A stretch of DNA of 64,000 nt from assembly GCA_039720395.1 (NCBI GenBank), contig CM077822.1, positions 17,377,043 through 17,441,042 of the forward strand, in the 5' to 3' direction. The notes beneath the pieces are model-generated. The model worked only from the letters and a program-made list of their open reading frames with translations. It was not told where the DNA came from and did no database searches. The translations under genes were made by a program, and so were the position numbers. This DNA comes from Liquidambar formosana. Its lineage: Eukaryota; Streptophyta; Magnoliopsida; Saxifragales; Altingiaceae. Of this stretch, positions 1 to 10,600 are shown one piece after another (position 1 is the stretch's first letter; each line of letters opens with the position of its first letter).

Positions 1-298
1 TTTATACATAGAGAGAAAAGAAAGATTAAGAAAAAGTTTTCTAAAACTTTTATGATTTTTTCTCATTCCAAAGAAAAGGAAGAAAACAACAAAAAACTAC
101 CAAAATGATAATAGAAAATACCATTTTTTTCTTCGAAAAGATGTGTAACCTCCCTACAATAATATGCCCACTAACTCATAATAATAGACAATATAAATAA
201 ATATTATAAAGGCCATAACACCTCATAAATAAAACTTAATTTGAATCACAAATATGTATTTTATTTATAAAAATACAACAACGACATTTTCTCTAAGG

Positions 299-704
299 CT
301 AGTGATACTCCAACTTATAATCATCAACACTCTTGATGCAGAGGTACCACCCACGATCGATCTTCCAACAACACGTGTTATCCCCACACTTAGGAAATCT
401 CTTTTGGCAACGAACACATCGTACTGCCCATGCACATTGCCCCAACTCATTTCACAAGTGTAAAGGTACTTTTCAAGTCTACATCAAAACTCCAAGTGAA
501 CCTATCTCCAAATGGGAGATCATGGGTGCCTAAGTCTTGGTCTTGGGAATGGCAATGGACCCTCAGTGTGGTATCGTCCCCCTAGTAGTTGATGACAAAT
601 ACTTGGAACTGGGCTTGATCTGGTGAGCCGTAAATGGCCAATGCTAGGATAAGGAAGAGCACAAAATTTCTTATGGGACTTGTTTTTGCTGCTATTGCTG
701 TCAT
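299..704 (-). pseudogene. S-protein homologue (plant self-incompatibility S1 family), broken
   Basis: This is a remnant of a small secreted SPH protein; the family includes the stigmatic S1 protein of poppy, while most members have unknown roles. The ATG at 704 opens a hydrophobic signal segment (NFVLFLILALAIYG), followed by a QAQFQVFVINY strand. Next come VHCHSQDQDLGTHDL and FTWSFDVD, the family's conserved core. The C-terminal part reads CGDNTCCWKIDRGWYLC, with the expected cysteines, and ends at a stop at 299-301. It is broken by an in-frame TAG at 582-584 and by frame changes after the FTWSF block and again before the CCWK block. The overall length, about 135 codons, fits the family. The family call is seen directly in the motifs; loss of function is inferred from the breaks. 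Confidence 0.82.
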
Positions 705-1189
705 TGTGCTGCGAGTTTATGGTTTTGTAGTGTCTTACTTGCTTGGGTTGTTTGCCTTTTAATGTCCAAATCTGTGAAACCAAAGGAAGGTGGCTATTAA
801 GGAAAAAAGTAACAAATGGGTCATTAAGAAGGGAATCTGTTTTTGCCAAAATGGGAGGAAAAGTTTTGGGATTTTGAATTAAATGGAGGAATCTTTTAGC
901 CATCTTTCTTAATTAGTCCATTTACATTTATAATGTAATAAAAAATGGTAAATTATGTTTTTCTTTCTTTATGTAGACAATTAATGTTATACATCTTACA
1001 TAGGGTCCAAAATGCATGTCTGTCATAACGAAGCGATTGGATGGTTCTATCTCTTTCTAGTACATTAATTCACTTGCCATATATGTATTATTCTAATCTT
1101 GTTGGCTGTCACCATTTTTTATTTTTTATTTTTTTTGGTGGTGAGAATCAAATCGAAAATAGAAAAATCCAATCCGGCCTATTTCCTAA
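705..1189. other. No gene seen; AT-rich spacer
   Basis: This stretch holds T-rich runs and no reading frame, splice-linked exon or structured repeat that I can support. Confidence 0.6.
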
Positions 1190-1658
1190 ATATGAATCTC
1201 AAAGGGTGGATCTGTGATTTTTTTATTTTTTATTTTTTTGTTTAAAGTTTCAAAATTTCTTTGTCCACTAGAAAACATCATTTTGAACGACTTTGTAAAA
1301 GAAAAGTTTTCAAAAATCTATCATTTAGGTATATTTTTTGGACATTTACGGTCTTTGTTTCATAAATTGTTAAAAAGTTCATTTACATGATAAATTTTAG
1401 AAAAACATTCTTATGCAAAACTATTTAAAAGGATGTTTTCTTATAAACTTCTGTCATTTTTTATGAAAACCTTTTATATTTTCATAAACCTTTAAAATAT
1501 AAAATAAATAAATGATTAAAAAGCAAGTCTTGGTGCCAATAGAGGCCCCATATGTATATATATATATATATGGGTCTTATCCAAGTGATAGACTATCGAT
1601 CTAGTTGGGCCTTTTATTCCTGCCCAATATATGTTACTAGCCATTAAGGTTTTTTGTT

Positions 1659-1690
<32 letters not shown>

Positions 1691-2090
1691 TCTATTGGCA
1701 CCCCAAGATTTGCTTTTCATCCCCCATTAATTTTATATTTCAAGGTTTTATGAAAAATATAAAATATTTTTATAAGAACCGATCATGCTATCCACTGGAA
1801 AACATCATTTTGAACAACTTTATAAAAGAAAGATTTTTCAAAATTTATTGTTAAGATAGATTTTTTGACCATTTACAGTATATTTTATAAATTGATAAAA
1901 AAAATACATTTAAACCTTAGGTTTTGGAAGAAATTTCTTTTACAAAATTGTTTAAAATGGTGTTTTCTAAGGGACCTCAAGGTCATTTTTCATGAAATTT
2001 TTTTATATTTTTCATAAAACCGTAAAATATAAAATTAATGGGGGATGAAAAGCAAGTCTTGAGATGCCAATAGAGGCCCTCATTAAGGTT
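1190..2090. repeat. Composite foldback repeat block, copy 1
   Basis: The block starts AATCTCAAAGGGTGGATCTGTG. It holds a decayed arm ending in GCAAGTCTTGGTGCCAATAG, a (TA)n tract, the phrase TTGGGCCTTTTATTCCTGCC, a G run and then a foldback element (about 1688-2080). The foldback has long inverted ends: CTATTGGCACCCCAAGATT on the left and its near-complement at the right. No transposase is present, so it is MITE-like. The same order of parts recurs at 4428-5290, so the whole block was duplicated, not just the MITE. Confidence 0.7.
1661..1689 (+). repeat. Uninterrupted run of 29 G
   Basis: Positions 1661-1689 are all G. The duplicate block has only a run of six G at the matching place (about 4875). 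The long run is therefore an expansion in this copy, or a base-calling artefact. Confidence 0.85.
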
Positions 2091-2849
2091 TTCATAATCC
2101 CATAACAAGTTGTTTTAGGAGTCTATATATATTTTTCAGTAGAATATTGTTGGTATTACTCCAAATATTCCTTTTTCGAAAGTCTAGTTTGTTTTATGTC
2201 AAATCTACTTGCCCCTATAGAATTGGTTGAGCAGTCAAGCCACTCTCCTCTCGCAGTTATCGTTGCCCATAGGGGTTGAGGAATCTATCACGGACTATTA
2301 AAATATTAATCTGAACTGAAACCTCAATGGAAGTAAAACCTTTAATGGTTTATATAAAATTAAAAAAATTAAATTAAATGTTGTACGTTAAATCTACTTA
2401 CTTGTAGGCCAAGAACACGCAAATGATTGAATTGTAGATAGTTGAAGTTCTTCTACGCCCTTGTGGGGCTATAGTCACGTCCTCTATATATATTCCTTCG
2501 AAAATGTTTATTTTTATTTGGATAAGCCCTTCACAACATTTTGTCTACAAAACATGCCTAATAATAAATTCAAAGTGGGCTGTACGTTCTTTCTTTTGAC
2601 AAATTTCTATTTTTTTTCCTTAACCGACCACCCTATTTTTAGAATGTGAAACAGTCCAAGGAGTTTGGTTTTGGTCTTGGGTCGCACTTAGCTGTAAAGT
2701 TGGAAGCCAGCCACTAGTCTGTGCAATTCGCTTTTTGGTGATATGGGTGCATCAATTTTAGCTTCCAAAGGACCAAAATAGGCGCAATATTATATATCTT
2801 CTAGACGAAATTTTTGTAGAGAATTGGTTGTAAGGTGGTTTCATGGCGT
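2091..2849. other. No gene seen
   Basis: This is AT-rich sequence with only short chance frames. A phrase near 2228 (TTGGTTGAGCAGTCAAGCC) faintly resembles a SINE A box, but no B box or tail supports it. Confidence 0.55.
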
Positions 2850-3291
2850 TTAATTGGTTGCATTAAACTTATCAAACTCATCAAACGCTTCATCTTCTTT
2901 CATAGTCTCTTGTTCATACAAGGCAATAAGCATTTGAATTTTAGTATTTCTCACAAATAATGTTCCTTTATGAGCTTTTTCAAGAATATTCCAAGCCTCT
3001 TTTGCTAACTCACAATAGGCTACCCTTCGAAATTCATTTTGGGATATCTCACTGAAAATAGCATTGATACCTTTAGAATTCCATTTCAAATCTTCATAAT
3101 CTTCTTTGGTCCATTTATCTTTAGGCTTTTTAATGAAAGTACCTTCCACCATCACCATGGGTGGATTGTATCCATTAATCACAGCAAACCACTCTCTCAT
3201 CAATTGATTTGAGATAGGCTCGCGTAAGAGCCTTCCAATACACATAATCCTTACCATTAAAATATGTTATTGAAGGTTTGACAGGCTTCAT
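2850..3291 (-). pseudogene. Ty1/copia gag fragment (UBN2-type), frameshifted and truncated
   Basis: This is the N-terminal part of a copia-type gag polyprotein. An ATG at 3291, 62 bp downstream of the primer-binding site, opens a frame typical of these gags (ITYFNGKDYVYW). That frame is lost near 3199, apparently through a 2-bp loss, and continues in another frame with VINGYNPPM, DLKWNSKGINAIF and AKEAWNILEKAHKGT, all standard for the family. Homology stops at 2850, and no protease, integrase or RT follows at lower coordinates. The rest of the element has been deleted. Confidence 0.88.
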
Positions 3292-3352
3292 ACTATCAGA
3301 ATCAAATGAAAATATCAACACTCAAGCTATTAAACCTTAAGAGTGAACCTAC

Positions 3353-3364
3353 GCTCTGATACCA
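3353..3364 (-). other. Copia primer-binding site (initiator tRNA-Met)
   Basis: The minus strand reads TGGTATCAGAGC, the standard plant copia PBS complementary to initiator tRNA-Met. It sits 2 bp inside the LTR edge at 3367 and directly upstream of the gag fragment. Confidence 0.93.
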
Positions 3365-3366
3365 AT

Positions 3367-4425
3367 TGAAATTCCGGTTTTACCAAACTTGTAATACCTA
3401 GAAGGAGGGTTGAATAGGTATTTTAATTTATTTTACCCAATTTTTATTCAATCACTTCAAACCCTAAAAGCTATCAATCAATCACACATAAATCAAACCA
3501 TAAAGCTAGTAAAAATATTATAAGAGAATTTTTACGTGGAAAACCCTAGTAAGGAAAAACCACGGGATCTCGTCTAGTTGAAGCGAATCCACTAAAAAAG
3601 CAATGAATACAAGACACAATACTTATAAACCCCACGGATTTAAGTAATCGCCTTCACTCCCACGACCCGTCAATCGATCTTCGTGTCTTCACGACTTCGG
3701 ATAGCATTAACCTCTTTTAAGTGATTCTCTAACCCACAAGCTCGCAAGCTTAATCTCCTTCGCAACTGCTCCAGTGAACTTTGACCACACACACTCAAGG
3801 ATGTGTTGAAGGTTATGGTTTGAATGAATCTCTAGAGCATATAAGTGAAAACCTTAGATAGAAGAGTTCTAAAGAGAAGCAAATAAGATGTTCAATGAAA
3901 CCCTAATAGGGAAAGGCTTGCTTAGCCTCCTCTATTGTAATAGCCTCTATATATAGAGACTATGAAACCTCAAAAGAATAAGAGACGAAATCAGATCAAA
4001 TAAGAAGGTTTTTTTAAAACAAAAGATCTGATTTTTACGAAAACCCGATCGATCGAACCCTCAACCCCAATCAATTAGGGTATGACAGAGCTGAAATGGC
4101 AAAACTAAAATAATATCGATTGATCGGCCCTCAACCCCAATCGATCGGGTTGCCCTATTTTTTTTTTAAAAAAAAAAACCTTATAAATCAAATTAAAATC
4201 TTTTCTAAACATTCTTGATTTTTCAAAGAGATGTTTAAAAATAATTTTCCAATTAAGATATAGGACAACTAAAGTCACTGAACTTCCCTATGAATGAGTA
4301 TGAGCCGCATAGCTTAAACTCTTGATATTTAGCGCACCTTTACAGCTCCATATGTCTTCAATCAACCCAAGACTCAACCACACTTTAGCGTGGAATTTGA
4401 CAACATAAAAAAGGTGGACTTAACA
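3367..4425 (-). mobile_element. 5' LTR of the truncated copia element
   Basis: On the minus strand the LTR starts TGTTAAGTCC at 4425 and ends GGAATTTCA at 3367, two bases before the PBS. That gives TG...CA ends and a length of about 1.06 kb. A TATA motif is near 3945-3958. The outer edge at 4425 was chosen where the 4428-5290 repeat block begins. The other LTR is missing. Confidence 0.72.
3945..3958 (-). promoter_or_regulatory. TATA box of the copia LTR
   Basis: CTCTATATATAG lies in the LTR, about 90 bp downstream (in the minus-strand sense) of two dyad-rich repeats around 4046-4075 and 4116-4147. These share CCCTCAACCCCAATC flanked by CGATCGATCG-like sequence. Confidence 0.5.
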
Positions 4426-4427
4426 AT

Positions 4428-5290
4428 ATAAATCTCAAAGGGTGGATCTGTGAATTTTTTTTTTTTTTTTCAAAGCTTCAAAACTTCTTTGTCCACTAGA
4501 AAACATCATTTTGACCAACTTTGTAAAAGAAAGGTTGTCAAAAATCTATCATTTAGGTATATTTTTGGGACATTTACGGTCTTTGTTTCATAAATTATTA
4601 AAAAGATCATTTACACGATAATTTTAGAAAAACTTTCTGATGCAAAACTATTTAATATGATGCTATAAACTTCTGTCATTTTTTATGAAAACCTTTTATA
4701 TTTTCATAAACCTTTAAAATATAAAATAAATAAATGATTAAAAAGCAAGTCTTGGGTGCCAATAGAAGCCCCATATGTATATATATATATATATATATGG
4801 GTCTTATCCCAGTGACAGACCATCTAGTTGGGCCTTTTATTCCTGCCCAATATATGTCACTAGCCATTAAGGTTGGGGGGGGCCTCTATTGGCACCCCAG
4901 GATTTGCTTTTCATCCCCCATTAATTTTATATTTCAAGGTTTTATGAAAAATATAAAATATTTTTATGAAAACCGATCACGCTATCCACTGGAAAACATC
5001 ATTTTGAACAACTTTATAAAAGAAAGTTTTTTCAAAAATTATTGTTAAAATGGATTTTTTTTTTTTACCATTTACAGTCTGTTTTATAAATTGATAAAAA
5101 AAATCCATTTAAACCTTAGGTTTTGGAAGAAATTTCTTTTACAAAATTGTTCAAAATGGTGTTTTCTAAGGGACCTCAAGGTCAATTTTCATGAAAATTT
5201 TTTATATTTTTCATAAAACCTTAAAATATAAAATTAATGGCGGATGAAAAGCAAGTGTTAGGATGCCTAATAGAGTCCCCCATTAAGGTT
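4428..5290. repeat. Composite foldback repeat block, copy 2
   Basis: This is a near-identical repeat of 1190-2090 in the same orientation: the AATCTCAAAGGG start, the (TA)n tract, the TTGGGCCTTTTATTCC phrase and a MITE-like foldback with CTATTGGCACCCCAGGATT ends. The 29-G run of copy 1 is only six G here. The copia LTR abuts its left edge. Confidence 0.72.
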
Positions 5291-5469
5291 TTCATAAGCC
5301 CATAACAAGTAGTTTTAGGAGTCTATATATATATATATATAGGTCATATCCTAGCTGACAGATCATCTGTGAAACATGGGACTCTTTCATTCTTTCCCAG
5401 ATCTCGCCATCTCTTATTATCTTGAGTCATATATTTCAGAAGAGTGAGGCTATTGTCCACCACATAAAG

Positions 5470-5815
5470 TACTCAAAGCCCTCCATTAGTTTATACTTTT
5501 TGAGGTTTTATGAAAAATATATAAGGCTTTTTACGGAAGCTAATAGCGTTGTTCACTAGAAAACATCATTCTGAACAACTTTGTAGAAGAAATTTTTTCC
5601 AAAATCTATCATTTAAACAAACTTTTTGGCCATTTACAATCTCTATTTCATTTTTCGTGAAAAATTGCCAAAAAATCTACTTAAATGATAAATTTTGGAA
5701 AAACTCTCTTCTACAAAATTGTCCGGAATGATGTTTTCTAGTAGACTATGTGATTAGTTTTCATAAATTTATTTTTAATATTTTTCATAAATCTTAAAAA
5801 TATAAATTAAATGAG
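5470..5815. repeat. Diverged third foldback of the same family
   Basis: It shares GAAAACATCATT, GTTTTATGAAAAATATA and the inverted ATTTTTCATAAATCTTAAAA end with the foldbacks at 1688-2080 and 4880-5277, at lower identity. Confidence 0.5.
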
Positions 5816-5829
5816 GAGACTTAAAGTAT

Positions 5830-7627
5830 TTTATATGGTGGCAATAGCTTGGCCCATTTCAGAATTAGTCTTTAATTTAATATATCATTTTATGGGCGAC
5901 TGTAGAGGCATAGTGAGAGCTTTTAGGTAGTATTCTTGAGGCATTACCGTCTATCAGCAGCACCTATACATCTGAAGACGATAATAACCCCGGACAAAGT
6001 GATTTCACATGTCTTCCCATACATGCCAGTTTTTCCTTTACTCAATTTTATTTTATTTTTAATTTTTAATTTATTGAGTTAATTCGGTTTGAAATTCTTA
6101 TTATATTTGTGTTCAATTTACAAAATCCACAACTTCTATTAGCAAAATCAACATCAGCGAAAGCAAAATAGATCAAGTCTATCGGGGTTCACAGAATAAG
6201 TGATCCGGCCTTGTCAATACGAGATATAGACAAAGCGAGGAATCTGCAACACTTCCTTTTTATTTACCCAACCCTCAACGGTTCAACCAGCCGAGATCCC
6301 TACCCAGATTTCAATAAAAATTAGGGGGTAGACGAGAGATCTATAAACCTTCAAAAGAATATAGTGAAAATCTTATTCATAGCATGTGTAGATGGATTAA
6401 AAATAAGTAAATAAAAAAAAAAAAAGAGGAAGCTCATATACCTTCATTCAGGATTGTTGTAGAACACTAGAACCAGTTACCGCCAAAGCATCAATCATAT
6501 ACAAAAACGCAACGCCAATGGAAGCAACAAAAAATCTTGGAGATGCAACTACGTATATCCGAATATAATAATAATTTCATTTAGTTTGGTAGAAGACATT
6601 TCTTCAAAACAGAGCTGCTAACAGAGGAAACTTTAACATCTGATATGTAATAATACATGAAAATAAGAATAATGAATGGCAAAAGATGCAACAATACAAG
6701 AAAATAAAAATAATAAATGGTAAAAGAACACCCACCTCCCCCCCCCCCCCCAAAAAAAAAAAAAAAAAAAGGTTCTTCAGACCAGTAATGATACGAGGTA
6801 GCTCAAAAACACATCTGACAAAAGTGGAATATTTCTCAAAAGAGATAGTAATGGCAATTTTGAATTTGATCGCAAGACGAAGGTCATTTCTGTATCAAAA
6901 TGAAAGTAAATTTGGTTGCCACATCAATACACACACACTAGCAGTCTCTTTGACTAGAGATGTGATGCATTATTCATACAAGTAGCTAACACAGATGACA
7001 TTGCATTCGAACAAGTTGCTTATGTAAAGGAAAGGCAATTACACCATCCTGGAGGTGAAATTGCATGCCTCAAACACTTCGATTTTGGATATATATTCCC
7101 TTTAAAGAAAGACACCTGAAATAGGCTATTGCCAAAGGGGCCATAAAAGTCATTCCACCAACAGTAAAGTGGAAAAGAGAGCAGAATGCTCATGGACGTT
7201 GAGTCATGTTATGGTATTCTACATAGCATTTGAATGAATATTCATTAAACAAGACTTATCAGATTTTCTTAATAATTGTATATGATAATGTGATTCTAAG
7301 ATTTCAATACTCCCATTTCGAATTTATTATCTCAGTGATTATGGCAATGACTACATTAAACGGTCAACTTGTATGCTGAAATTTATGTAGATTGTACTGG
7401 AATTATTATATATCTATGAGTACTAAAACACCAGCGCATAGCTTACTGTGAGAGAAAACCAGGGATGTGTTGCAGATCTTGGAAAATAGAAGGCAATACT
7501 CATACCTGCTTCTCACTCAATGCAGTAACATACAGTCATTCCTCTGGCCACTATACAATTTAAACCCACTTCCTCCATCGTCAAGCAACCATGACAACTT
7601 CTCGAATGGCAGGCACGAAACAGGAAC
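5830..7627. other. No supported gene; 3' flank of the large minus-strand gene
   Basis: This is AT-rich DNA with a C14 run followed by a long A run (about 6737-6770). A further 3' exon or 3' UTR of the neighbouring gene may lie here, because its last visible codon overlaps a perfect GTAAGT donor. Confidence 0.5.
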
Positions 7628-10600
7628 TTACCCACTACCAGCTAGGCCCACTAACTGAGCAATCACATCTTCAAGGCGAGAAAAGTGAGTTACGAAATTG
7701 TCACGAAGTTCAGTGGCACCACTTTGCTGCCACTGGGAAATACCTTCACCAATAACCTTTAAACCGCTCTGCAGCAATTCCATTCCTTGGCTAATTCCAT
7801 CAGGAAGTTTTCTTCTCTTATTGGCTTGGACTTCACCATCAATCTCCATGATTTCACATAATGCAGCCTCTGGATCATTTTTTGAAATCTTTTGAACCAT
7901 TTCTTTCAGCATTGAACCTTCCTTTACAAGTAGCTCAAGTTGCTCACAACTAGGAGAAAGCGTAAGAAGAGCAATTTCCTTCTCAAGAAACACCTTCAAC
8001 TCAGACATAAATCTCTCTTCATTTGCCTCATCTCCTGACTCTAAATTAAAAGAAAGAGCCGCATTTTGTGGCACAAATCTCCATAGCTGATTGCAAGAAG
8101 TACGGGCAGGCAAAATATCCAAATGCCGTGATTGCTAGATGAACAAATGCCCAGTGCCGCTCTCGCAGTAACATGTGATACAACTCCCATACAGCAGAGC
8201 TCTTAGCACTTGTAATACTTTCTGCCATTTCCATGTGACCAAGGCCTGCCATGAAAAAAGCTAAATCTGGTTTGCATTGATACAATCGAGTATCAGAGGC
8301 TGCTTGCTGTGAGACAAACAGATTTTGAAGCTCCAAGATGACTTCTTCCATTGCATCAGATGCATACAGATGCTTCACATTTGAGATGATCCCTAAGGTT
8401 TCACTCAGAAGCTTGCGACAATGGTTCTTCATTAGGTTGTCTACACAATTTCTGTAGTTGTGAATAATAGCAACTAAGAACTTCAGGGTTTTTGTGTCAA
8501 TATCAGATATGCTGACCTGGCTACAAGACATTAAAAAGCTTCAATGAATAAAAGTGACAACATTACTTAGATAAAATCTAGTTCATGGTATGGATTGAAG
8601 TTGGGAATCAATTTGAAAATAATGGTCAAAAATTTGATAAGCGTAATGACAAATTTCAGAAAAAAATTTGTGCAATATTTTAAAGAATGAAAATATCAAG
8701 AATGAACTTGAGTGGTGGAAAAGCAATAAAAGTATTCAAAAAAGGTCAAATTTGTAATTATTCAAATAATTTAGGAATGAGCAGTGTTATTGGTATTCCA
8801 CTTTTAGCTTCTTACGCTCCACATTATGCGGACATGGAAAATCTATAAGTAAATGGAAGTGGAGTGCGGGAAGCTAAAGTGGAGTGCCAATAGGCTGACC
8901 CTTTGGGAAATTGATAAAAACTATTAGTCATGCTGATAAAATTCATAAATCATTGCAAATTATTGAATTGAACACTGAAAAATTGTGTAACTGGCATATA
9001 ATTTGGGACTGCTACATAATTTAGTCAAAATGGCATTTCCATTTTGACTGTTCAGCTTACATATCATGCTTATAGGAGTATGAATACTTACAGAGACTGC
9101 AAGGATGCAGACAAAGCAAAGACTGGTACTCCAAACACACCAGAACCGCAAGATCTCAACGATTTGTCATCAAAATTCTCAATGAAGCCAAAGTAATCAG
9201 TAATAATTCTTTGTGTAGCAACACTTTTGTAGTTATCTGATAGCAAATTTAGGGGGAATCCTTCCATGAGCAAGGCTACATACATAACTGATGAAAATTG
9301 GAATCTGTCATCACCGACAATAAAACTGTAAACTTGATCTACCATAGATTGTGCACCACAAGTAAGAAGCATGCAGATTGATCTTGCCATTTTTCTCATT
9401 GCACTACCAGGAATGAAAAGTGATTCTGAAGATGCCACTAGCTTGAATAATGAGAAAAGTTTATCAATTATGTCATTCACCAAGTCTATTTCAGCATGAC
9501 GCACCATAAAGCACCAAAGTTCCATAACAATCTCCCAGCAAAGAAAGTGAGGATGGAAGAGGTTCTCAAGGAGGAAAGACTCAAATTCCCCCCAAGTTGG
9601 GCTTGAAGAGACACCAACCATGAAGGTCTTCAATGCATGCAAAAGAGAATAAAACATTGGCTGCCAAGCTAATTCTGCAGTTTGTCCAGAACCACCTATA
9701 TAAATTTGCAAAACAAGAATGGAAGAATAAACCTCCCCATCAACTAAAATATCCAAAAGCCATCCAAGCTTCCTGATGATCCCAAGTCGTACATCATCTT
9801 CAAGTTCAAGAGAACTTTTCAGAAGAATAACAAACAATGCAACCCGACCAAGCAAAATTATTCTTTCCCTAGGCATAGCTTCACAACTTACAGAAAAGAC
9901 TGCATCCATTGCTTTTGTCCTATAATAACAACTTGTGTCTCCATGTAAAGAATTTGGATCACTTTCATCAACGAACAACCAATCCAGAATCTCAGACTTG
10001 AGCTCCCATTTCACTTGAGCTGAATTTAGTAAGGAATTAAGTAAGTGGAAGGATGTTTGCTCCAAAAGGTCTCCCAACATTTGACTTGCAGTTTTCAGAA
10101 GAGATTCTTTGCTCAGTGAAACTCTAAAGGTTGAGATCATCAGGACACACAGAGTTATCTCCTTGTATACCAGGAATGCTTGGATTGGATATTGTGAGGA
10201 TATTCTTGCAGCATTAATCAGGTAAAATTTTACTGGGAGGAATGTCCTTTTAGCTTCTGCAGCAGAAACAGTTTCCTTCAACGGGGAAGACCAAGCCTCA
10301 GCTGCGCATCTCAAAGATTCATTGGCGAGTGAAATTAGAGTTAGAATAATGTCAGATACATTCACCTTTATTGCTAAAGCCCCCTTGCCAAGCTGAAGCA
10401 AGGCAACTACACCTTTCCATGACAGATTAAGAATAGTCACCAGACTTCCACCACCATTAGCTGAAAGGATGCCCAATTCACACAATCTTTCTATCGTGCA
10501 TCTTGTTATGTTAATAACATGAATCACATTATCAGCTTCTCCACTTTCTCTGCTACTTTTATCTTTCTCAGTTCTTGCATCGCAAAGCTCCCAATTTACA

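Noticed and set aside
2210..2300. Possible SINE promoter phrase
   Set aside because: Only a weak A-box-like match, with no B box, tail or target duplication.
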